From Saprospiraceae bacterium (GTDB lineage Bacteria > Bacteroidota > Bacteroidia > Chitinophagales > Saprospiraceae), in contig JABDJE010000144.1 in assembly GCA_013002625.1 (NCBI GenBank), positions 1 through 5,064 on the forward strand: 5,064 nt of DNA, written 5' to 3'. The position numbers and the translations under genes were made by a program. Every line of letters begins with the position of its first letter. The first letter of the stretch is position 1. The notes under the pieces were generated by a model, which saw nothing but the letters and a program-made list of their open reading frames with translations, was not told the origin of the DNA and searched no databases. Below are positions 1 to 5,064 of this stretch, piece by piece.

Positions 1-1
1 T

Positions 2-412
2 CTGGGATCTCAGCATTGGGCACGCAATAAACATAGATCGAATTATAAAGCCAAATGGGGGATAAACCTGGATATGGTAGGTGCAAAGAATCCGAGATTT
101 GGTCAGGATGACTTTTCGCGACAATACGCTGGACAATTGCTGGACAGAGTGTGGAGTTTAGGTCAAAGAATGGGTTATTCTGATATGTTTGTAAATGATC
201 GTACGGGTCCGCTTGTGGATGATCATTACTTTATCAATCAATTGGCCCAGATTCCTATGATTGATATTATCAATCAACCGAAAGGTTCGAAGACTGGGTT
301 TGTGGGTCATTGGCATACGCATGACGATGATATCGATGCTATTGATAAAAGAACTTTAAGAGTTGTGGGTCAAGTAGTGCTCAAGACCATTTATAGCGAA
401 TCAGAAAATTAA
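2..412 (+). CDS. Glutaminyl-peptide cyclotransferase-like M28-family zinc enzyme, C-terminal part (5' end outside window)
   Basis: The frame is open from base 2 to the TAA at 410-412, giving 136 codons with no stop; the ATG at 74 is internal because conserved family sequence (LGSQHWA, then INLDMVG) lies upstream of it. Family knowledge: type II glutaminyl cyclases (human QC, and Bacteroidota homologues such as that of Porphyromonas gingivalis) have an M28 aminopeptidase fold and turn N-terminal Gln of exported proteins into pyroglutamate, releasing ammonia. Seen here (residues of the fragment): LDMVGAKNP at 23-31 resembles LLDLIGAPNP of human QC, placing D24 at catalytic Asp248; DDH at 73-75 matches the Asp304/Asp305 region; W104-H105 in HWHTHDDD matches Trp329/zinc-ligand His330. 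The other two zinc ligands (Asp, Glu) must lie upstream. Likely periplasmic, but the signal peptide is not visible. Alternative: an M28 aminopeptidase; the Trp-His and LDMVGxxNP details favour QC. The next gene follows after 18 bases. Confidence 0.78.
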   Translation: MGSQHWARNKHRSNYKAKWGINLDMVGAKNPRFGQDDFSRQYAGQLLDRVWSLGQRMGYSDMFVNDRTGPLVDDHYFINQLAQIPMIDIINQPKGSKTGFVGHWHTHDDDIDAIDKRTLRVVGQVVLKTIYSESEN

Positions 413-417
413 TTTTG
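410..417 (+). promoter_or_regulatory. Candidate Bacteroidota -7 promoter box (TAATTTTG) for the thioredoxin-like gene
   Basis: TAATTTTG matches the Bacteroidota housekeeping -7 consensus TAnnTTTG exactly and overlaps the stop codon of the upstream gene. It ends 13 bases before the ATG at 431, so transcription would start only a few bases upstream of the gene. I see no good TTG/TTTG -33 element at the usual distance (about 385-391), which weakens the call. The gene could instead, or also, be read from the upstream promoter. Confidence 0.35.
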
Positions 418-430
418 TAGAACATAAATA

Positions 431-1429
431 ATGACAATGAAACAATATCTACTTCTTATTTTTTGCCTGACAGCATTCCTCAACCTGGGTGCACAGGATT
501 ACAAAAAGAAACCTATAATTTCCAAAGTCACCGCAACATGGTGCCCGAATTGTGGCAGCTGGGGTTGGGATTATATGGAAGCTTTAAAAGATGAATTCAA
601 TAATGGTGATGCCATTCTTCTGGGTGTACACCACAGTGGAGACTTGGAAAATCCAGTGAGTGACTGGTTTGCCAAAAATCTTAAAAACTCCTATCAACCC
701 CAATTTTTTGTCAACAACGGTCAAATCAGTGTGGGTTCTAACAACTGGCCCGGGAAAGTGGATGAGATTCGCGATATGGTAGACATGGTAAGCGGTATGG
801 ATGCTGCTTCAGCATTTAACTTTGATGTAGCCTATGTTGACAATGACAATACGATTCAATCTTCGGTAAATATTGCACCCCTCAATAAAAGTGAAGGCGA
901 CTATTATTTTGCCGTCTATATCTATGAAAACAACGTTGTAAATTTTCAATCTCAGCAAGGTAGCAATGCAATGCATCCTTTTGTGTTGAGAGATGTGATT
1001 TCAGAGAATTACTGGGGGGACAGTTTCACAATGGGTACTTCAAGCATGGATTTCTCCTTTGACCTTTCCAACACGAATTGGAACAAGGACAATGTAGGCC
1101 TATTGGCGATTATGTGGGAAAAAGAAGGCAACGACTATATTGTAGACAATTCTATATCCATCAATAATATTGGCTTGCTATCCTCTACTAAAAATATTCT
1201 AGATGCCAATGACTTCAGAATAATCACAGAAAACGATGTCATAGAAATTATAACCGGACAATCCGACACTTATAATGTGGCATTGTTTAGCACGCAAGGT
1301 CAAATGTTACAGAAAACAGAATTAAATGGCCGTGTCCAAATGAATGCCCAGGATCTCCCAACTGGATTGTATGTCGTTTTGATTGAAAATGAAAAGGGAC
1401 AATTAAGTCAACGGATATTTGTAAAATAA
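431..1429 (+). CDS. Secreted Omp28-like thioredoxin-fold protein with T9SS C-terminal sorting domain
   Basis: This encodes 332 residues. A signal peptide occupies residues 1-21 (hydrophobic core about 6-19), with likely cleavage after LGA so that the mature protein begins with Gln22. Residues 31-96 look like a thioredoxin fold: SKVTATWCPNC places a redox CxxC at C38/C41, and YQPQFFVN has P90 where the cis-proline loop is expected. The segment MHPFVLRDVI (181-190) resembles the HNHVLR motif of Omp28-related outer membrane proteins. Residues about 262-332 form a T9SS type A sorting domain, with YNVALFSTQGQML, LPTGLYVVLI and the terminal basic RIFVK. Inference: the protein is exported by Sec, crosses the outer membrane through the Por system and is anchored to or released from the surface; its partner and redox role are unknown. 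The start at 431 (MTMKQ) competes with ATG 437 (MKQYLLL), which gives a more usual signal peptide; neither has a Shine-Dalgarno sequence. It starts 18 bases after the QC-like gene. Confidence 0.85.
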   Translation: MTMKQYLLLIFCLTAFLNLGAQDYKKKPIISKVTATWCPNCGSWGWDYMEALKDEFNNGDAILLGVHHSGDLENPVSDWFAKNLKNSYQPQFFVNNGQISVGSNNWPGKVDEIRDMVDMVSGMDAASAFNFDVAYVDNDNTIQSSVNIAPLNKSEGDYYFAVYIYENNVVNFQSQQGSNAMHPFVLRDVISENYWGDSFTMGTSSMDFSFDLSNTNWNKDNVGLLAIMWEKEGNDYIVDNSISINNIGLLSSTKNILDANDFRIITENDVIEIITGQSDTYNVALFSTQGQMLQKTELNGRVQMNAQDLPTGLYVVLIENEKGQLSQRIFVK

Positions 1430-1436
1430 AACACCT

Positions 1437-1478
1437 AAGCCTCACTGGTATTATAAATCGTCGGTGGGGCTTTTTTTT
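1437..1478 (+). terminator. Rho-independent terminator after the thioredoxin-like gene
   Basis: The left arm AAGCCTCACTGG (1437-1448) pairs with TCGGTGGGGCTT (1461-1472), including a few G-T wobbles. The loop is about 12 bases, and eight T residues follow the GC-rich base of the stem (1471-1478). The stem begins 7 bases after the TAA of the upstream gene. It lies between convergent genes. On the minus strand the same stem is followed by a weaker T-rich run (GGTGTTTTATTTT), so it may also help end the symporter transcript. Confidence 0.85.
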
Positions 1479-1499
1479 ATACCATAAAAAGTGTGGCTT

Positions 1500-3269
1500 T
1501 TATTGATCCGACAGTGTACTGTTGATGAGTCGAATAATTGTAACTAAAGATGCCCCTCCTACAATTAAACAAACCATCGAAGGGATCATGTCTCCATACA
1601 ACAAGTACCCTACGCCAAACAACAAACTGTAAATTCCAATACATCCCAAAAAGATAGCTATCAATTCCTGCGAGATTTTAGTTTGAGGTTGATAAAGCAA
1701 TGCTTCATCGATCTCATCAACAACTGGTTTCCACCCCGCCTTATGGGGTTGAATAAGTGTATAGAAGCTTTTAAGCGTGCTTTTGGCAGTAGGTCTTGTC
1801 AAAAAAGTCACTGCTATCCAACCGATACTCGTAATGACCACACCCGTGATCAAGCGTTCATAGGGTTCCATGCTGCCGCTGTAGATAAATTCAAAATACA
1901 CCGCCACAACAAAGGATATAATCATGGCCGATAATTCGCTGTAGGCATTGATACGCCACCAAAACCATCTCAGCAAGAAAAGCAGTCCGGTTCCGGCACC
2001 TATTTGCAATAAAATATTAAATGCTTGCAATGCATTTGTAAGATAAAGAGAGACCACGGCCGCCAAAACCATAAGGCATATGGTTGCCCATCGAGCGATG
2101 CTGACCAGTTTCTTTTCTGATGCATCAGGATTAAGAAATCGCACATAAAAGTCATGTACAAAATATGACGCACCCCAATTCAAATGTGTGCTTATCGTCG
2201 ACATCAATGCCGCAATCAAAGCGGCTACGACCAGGCCAAGCAATCCTTTTGGCAGGTAGGTCAGCATGGCTGGAAAAGCGATGTCGTCACCTAGAATCCC
2301 GTCCTGTATAGCTGGGAAGGCTTGCTTGATAGAATCCATGTCGGGAAACAGAACCAATGAAGCCAAAGCAATCAATATCCATGGCCATGGTCTTAAAGCA
2401 TAATGCGCAAAATTGAAAAACAGCGTTGCTTTCGTGGCATCTTTCTCATTTTTTGCGGACAACATTCGTTGTGCAATGTAACCGCCTCCACCTGGTTCTG
2501 CGCCTGGATACCATGCACTCCACCATTGAACAGCAATGGGCACAAAGAAGAGTGGAATAGCTACATTTAAATCTGAAAAATCAGGGAAGAAAGCTGTTTT
2601 ACCTTCAAGATTGGGGTGGTTAATTAAATTCTCCAGACCGCCGATTTCTGGCAATTGAACGATGTAGATCGCAGCGGCAATCATACCCGCCATACTTAAT
2701 ATAAACTGAAAAAAATCTGTCAGAAGGATTCCTCGTAGACCACCCAATGAGGCATATACTACTGTGATGAGGGACACCAACATAACGGTTTGCAATGGAT
2801 TGATCCCCAACATAACCCCTGCAATCTTGATGCCTGCTAGTAAGACTGTGGCCATGATCAGGACATTGAAAAAAACGCCAAGATAAAGTGACCTAAACCC
2901 TCTGAGAAAAGTTGCTTCCTTACCACTGTATCGCATTTCATAAAACTCCAGGTCTGTCGTAATGCCAGACCGTCTCCATAATTTGGCATATATAAATACA
3001 GTAAACATGCCTGTGATAAGGAAGGCCCACCAAACCCAATTTCCTGCAACACCCCCCTTTCGAATGATATCGGTCACAAGATTGGGTGTATCCGCACTAA
3101 AAGTCGTTGCCACCATGGAGACACCCAACAACCACCAGGGCATATTCCGCCCTGAAAGAAAATATTCCTTAACACTGCTAGAGGCCTTTCTTGATGCGAT
3201 GAGCCCCAATATCAAAGTAAGCCCGAAAAAAGCGATAATTATTGTCCAGTCAAAGGAAGATAGATTCAT
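1500..3269 (-). CDS. Na+/solute symporter (SSS/SLC5 family), substrate unknown
   Basis: This encodes 589 residues of an inner-membrane, LeuT-fold sodium-coupled importer. By eye there are about 15 hydrophobic segments: one near 7-25, ten core helices from about 43 to 434, two at 444-464 and 471-491, then a hydrophilic stretch (492-533) and two final helices (534-557, 562-580). Family marks: FLSGRNMPWWLLG at 37-49; VATTFSAD at 53-60 in core helix 1; GGLRGILLTDFFQF at 176-189; the very glycine-rich YPGAEPGGGGYIAQRML at 254-270, followed by SAKNEKDA; and AALMSTISTHLNWG at 353-366. In the last, S357/T358 align with Na2-site Ser340/Thr341 of E. coli PutP, supporting Na+ coupling. Substrate cannot be inferred: the family carries sugars, amino acids, carboxylates and others. 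The ATG at 3269 gives the usual short lead into helix 1 and has no Shine-Dalgarno sequence. The gene is convergent with its left neighbour and divergent from pckA, with which it shares a 144-base upstream region. Confidence 0.9.
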   Translation of the reverse strand: MNLSSFDWTIIIAFFGLTLILGLIASRKASSSVKEYFLSGRNMPWWLLGVSMVATTFSADTPNLVTDIIRKGGVAGNWVWWAFLITGMFTVFIYAKLWRRSGITTDLEFYEMRYSGKEATFLRGFRSLYLGVFFNVLIMATVLLAGIKIAGVMLGINPLQTVMLVSLITVVYASLGGLRGILLTDFFQFILSMAGMIAAAIYIVQLPEIGGLENLINHPNLEGKTAFFPDFSDLNVAIPLFFVPIAVQWWSAWYPGAEPGGGGYIAQRMLSAKNEKDATKATLFFNFAHYALRPWPWILIALASLVLFPDMDSIKQAFPAIQDGILGDDIAFPAMLTYLPKGLLGLVVAALIAALMSTISTHLNWGASYFVHDFYVRFLNPDASEKKLVSIARWATICLMVLAAVVSLYLTNALQAFNILLQIGAGTGLLFLLRWFWWRINAYSELSAMIISFVVAVYFEFIYSGSMEPYERLITGVVITSIGWIAVTFLTRPTAKSTLKSFYTLIQPHKAGWKPVVDEIDEALLYQPQTKISQELIAIFLGCIGIYSLLFGVGYLLYGDMIPSMVCLIVGGASLVTIIRLINSTLSDQ

Positions 3270-3307
3270 TCGAATACGTTATTGGTGAATGCACTCTAGG
3301 CACGAAT

Positions 3308-3326
3308 CCATTAATAATATTAATGG
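3308..3326. promoter_or_regulatory. Perfect 19-base palindrome, candidate operator between the symporter gene and pckA
   Basis: CCATTAATAATATTAATGG has two 9-base arms (3308-3316 and 3318-3326) that are exact reverse complements around one central A. It sits 38 bases upstream of the symporter ATG and 87 bases upstream of the pckA ATG. The odd centre and short arms resemble a binding site for a dimeric transcription regulator rather than a transcript hairpin. Both arms are A/T-rich, so chance is possible, but the flanking CC/GG pairs make a random origin less likely. The regulator is not in the window. Confidence 0.45.
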
Positions 3327-3330
3327 CTTA

Positions 3331-3370
3331 AATTGATTAATCTTCATAAAGATGATGATAATAATCAATT
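3331..3370. repeat. Nested inverted repeat upstream of pckA
   Basis: AATTGATTA (3331-3339) and TAATCAATT (3362-3370) are perfect 9-base inverted arms. Between them ATCTT (3340-3344) and AAGAT (3349-3353) can form a small inner stem. The element lies 43 bases before the pckA ATG. It could be a second regulator site or, if transcription starts upstream, a leader hairpin; the A/T-rich stem would be weak in RNA. The role is inferred from position only. Confidence 0.3.
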
Positions 3371-3413
3371 AGACATCAATCGTTTTTCAGTACTTTCACC
3401 AAAAATTTGAAAT

Positions 3414-4991
3414 ATGGCATTTGACCTAACCCAATATGGCATTGAAATAGAAAATATTTACAGAAATACCAGTGTTCCCAGCTTGTATGAAATTGCATTG
3501 AGAAGAGAAGAGGGAACTGCAATTTCAGATGTAGGCGCATTATTGGTGTACTCTGGTGAAAAAACCGGCCGTTCGCCTAAGGATAAGCGTATTGTCAAAC
3601 ATCCCGATTCCGAGAATAACATTGATTGGGGTGATATTAATATTGCATTGGATAGTAAAACATATTTGATTAACAAGGAGAGGGCAATCGATTATTTGAA
3701 CACAAGAGAGCGCATTTTTGTCGTCGATGCTTTTGCAGGATGGGACCCTAAATACAGGTTGAAAATCAGAATCGTATGTACAAGAGCCTATCATGCATTG
3801 TTCATGCAAAACATGTTGATCATGCCGACGGCGGAAGAGCTGGCTAACTTCGGAGAGCCTGACTACGTGATATTCAACGGTGGTGGTTTCCCTGCCAATC
3901 GCTTCACCCCTGAAATGACTTCAAAGACAAGTATCGATGTCAATATGGAGGAGAAAGAAATTGTAATCCTGGGAACCCAGTATGCAGGTGAAATGAAGAA
4001 AGGTGTGTTCTCTATTATGAACTACCTCATGCCTTTACAAGATGTACTTCCAATGCACTGTTCCGCTAATGTAGGTGAACAAGGAGATGTATCATTATTG
4101 TTTGGCCTGTCTGGAACAGGGAAGACTACCCTGAGTGCTGATCCAAAGCGCAAACTTATTGGAGATGACGAACACTGCTGGACCGATGATGGGGTATTCA
4201 ATATCGAAGGCGGCTGTTATGCAAAAGCCATCGACCTGTCTGCAGAAAAAGAGCCTGATATTTACAATGCCATAAAATTCGGGACGGTTCTGGAGAATGT
4301 GGTATATGATCCTCAGACCAGAGTTGTGGATTATGGTGATACCAGTATCACACAGAACACGAGAGCCTCCTACCCAATTCATTATATCGAGAACATCCAA
4401 ATGCCTTGCTTGGCTGGCCATTCAAAAAACATCATATTCCTGACTTGTGATGCATTTGGTGTCTTACCGCCGGTGAGCCGGTTGACGCCTGAGCAAGCCA
4501 GTTATCATTTCATCTCTGGTTATACTGCTAAGGTTGCTGGAACAGAAATGGGTGTGACTGAACCAGAAGCTACATTTTCTGCAAACTTTGGTGCTGCATT
4601 TATGATGTGGCATCCTAACAGATATGCTGAGTTATTGGCCGAAAAAATGAATAAGCATGGTGCTAAAGCGTGGTTGGTAAACACAGGTTGGACAGGCGGC
4701 GCCTATGGCACAGGATCCAGAATCAAGTTGCGTTACACAAGAGCCATGATAGACGCTATTCACAACAACAGCTTTGATAATGTTGAAATGGTTCAAGATG
4801 ATCATTTTGGCTTTTCAATCCCAACAAGTTGTCCTGATGTGCCTTCAGAATTATTAATTCCGAAGAACACATGGGCCAATGGTGATGACTATGAAGCTAC
4901 AAAGACCAAGTTGGTTGAATTGTTTGTAAATAATTTCAAACAATTCGAATCAGGTGTGAATGCTGAAATTCTGGCAGCTGGGCCTAAATAA
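3414..4991 (+). CDS. pckA: Phosphoenolpyruvate carboxykinase (ATP)
   Basis: This encodes 525 residues, close to the 540 of E. coli PckA, and looks intact. The cytosolic enzyme converts oxaloacetate and ATP to phosphoenolpyruvate, CO2 and ADP, the entry step of gluconeogenesis. Motifs in order, with E. coli equivalents: SGEKTGRSPKDKR at 47-59 (R53 for Arg65, substrate binding); YAGEMKKG at 190-197 (Y190 for Tyr207, K196 for the metal ligand Lys213); MHCSANVG at 214-221 (H215 for metal ligand His232); P-loop GLSGTGKTT at 231-239 (K237 for Lys254); LIGDDEHCW at 248-256 (D252 for metal ligand Asp269); and NTRASYP at 315-321 (R317 for Arg333). The P-loop and overall sequence mark the ATP-dependent family, not the GTP type. 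The ATG at 3414 (MAFDLTQYGI) lies just before the conserved N-terminal region and has an A/T-rich context. It is divergent from the Na+ symporter gene; regulation through the shared upstream palindrome is possible but not shown. Confidence 0.97.
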   Translation: MAFDLTQYGIEIENIYRNTSVPSLYEIALRREEGTAISDVGALLVYSGEKTGRSPKDKRIVKHPDSENNIDWGDINIALDSKTYLINKERAIDYLNTRERIFVVDAFAGWDPKYRLKIRIVCTRAYHALFMQNMLIMPTAEELANFGEPDYVIFNGGGFPANRFTPEMTSKTSIDVNMEEKEIVILGTQYAGEMKKGVFSIMNYLMPLQDVLPMHCSANVGEQGDVSLLFGLSGTGKTTLSADPKRKLIGDDEHCWTDDGVFNIEGGCYAKAIDLSAEKEPDIYNAIKFGTVLENVVYDPQTRVVDYGDTSITQNTRASYPIHYIENIQMPCLAGHSKNIIFLTCDAFGVLPPVSRLTPEQASYHFISGYTAKVAGTEMGVTEPEATFSANFGAAFMMWHPNRYAELLAEKMNKHGAKAWLVNTGWTGGAYGTGSRIKLRYTRAMIDAIHNNSFDNVEMVQDDHFGFSIPTSCPDVPSELLIPKNTWANGDDYEATKTKLVELFVNNFKQFESGVNAEILAAGPK

Positions 4992-5032
4992 TCACTATCA
5001 TTTGCTTTAGGAAATTCTGAATAATAAATATA

Positions 5033-5055
5033 AATGTATTTGAAGTAAGTACATT
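5033..5055 (+). repeat. Weak A/T-rich hairpin downstream of pckA
   Basis: AATGTA (5033-5038) and TACATT (5050-5055) are perfect inverted arms, and inner bases can extend the stem with A-T and G-T pairs to a loop of about 3 bases. No T tract follows, so it is not a convincing rho-independent terminator. The rest of 4992-5064 is A/T-rich with no gene that I can support; the real pckA terminator or the next gene's promoter may lie beyond the window. Confidence 0.2.
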
Positions 5056-5064
5056 GATAATAAA

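Noticed and set aside
254..262. Possible metal or redox anomaly from the EHCW variant in the pckA product (residues 253-256)
   Set aside because: Only the Gly seen in E. coli (EHGW) is changed to Cys; the adjacent metal-binding Asp pair is intact. I treat it as ordinary family variation. The coordinates given here are residue-level, with the codons near 4170-4181.
74..412. A separate small gene starting at the ATG at 74
   Set aside because: The frame stays open to the window edge and the upstream codons (LGSQHWARNK, then GINLD) are conserved M28/QC sequence, so this ATG is an internal Met.
1479..1499. A separate terminator for the symporter on the minus strand
   Set aside because: The sequence right after its stop codon has only 3-base pairing possibilities (CCA/TGG), so no independent hairpin is supported. 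The shared stem at 1437-1472 is the only candidate.
2962..3288. 108-codon open frame on the + strand opposite the symporter N-terminus
   Set aside because: It is antisense to a well-conserved membrane protein, and its translation has no recognisable domain and an unnatural composition. It is a shadow of the true gene, as are the other short frames at 1683-1934, 2858-3052, 3458-3676, 3540-3809 and 4095-4421.
3391..3398. TACTTTCA as a -7 promoter box for pckA
   Set aside because: It keeps only TA and two of the four TTTG bases, and no TTG-type -33 element lies at the proper distance. The position, about 16 bases before the ATG, is suitable, but the match is too weak to list.
3402..3409. AAAATTTG near the pckA start as a TAnnTTTG box
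   Set aside because: It has one mismatch to the consensus but ends only 4 bases before the ATG, so transcription would begin at or inside the start codon.

Overview
The window looks like an ordinary chromosomal stretch from a member of the Bacteroidota. Three things point there: a C-terminal type IX secretion (Por) sorting domain, a signal peptide with Gln at the predicted +1 position beside a glutaminyl-cyclase-like gene, and a Na+/solute symporter subtype that I associate with this phylum. A/T-rich start-codon contexts without Shine-Dalgarno sequences and one TAnnTTTG-type -7 box agree. The genus cannot be fixed from sequence alone. I see no mobile element, CRISPR array, rRNA or tRNA.

Layout. 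(1) Bases 2-412 (+) hold the C-terminal part of an M28-family zinc enzyme that resembles type II glutaminyl-peptide cyclotransferase (QC); its N-terminus lies outside the window. (2) Bases 431-1429 (+) encode a secreted Omp28-like thioredoxin-fold protein with a WCPNC active-site motif and a T9SS sorting tail. It starts 18 bases after the QC-like gene and ends at a strong rho-independent terminator (1437-1478). (3) Bases 1500-3269 (-) encode a polytopic Na+/solute symporter (SSS/SLC5 family), convergent with gene 2. (4) Bases 3270-3413 are a 144-base divergent intergenic region with a perfect 9-bp-arm palindrome and a second, nested inverted repeat. (5) Bases 3414-4991 (+) encode a complete ATP-dependent phosphoenolpyruvate carboxykinase (pckA). 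Bases 4992-5064 are an A/T-rich tail with only a weak hairpin.

How the genes may work together. Genes 1 and 2 fit an envelope protein export theme: the mature N-terminus predicted for gene 2 is Gln, the substrate type that gene 1 would convert to pyroglutamate. Genes 3 and 4 share an upstream region and may be co-controlled, pairing uptake of a carbon source with gluconeogenesis; the transported substrate cannot be read from the sequence. I did not find a clear undescribed system. The best leads are the QC/Q+1 pairing, the extracellular CxxC protein and the palindrome between the symporter and pckA.
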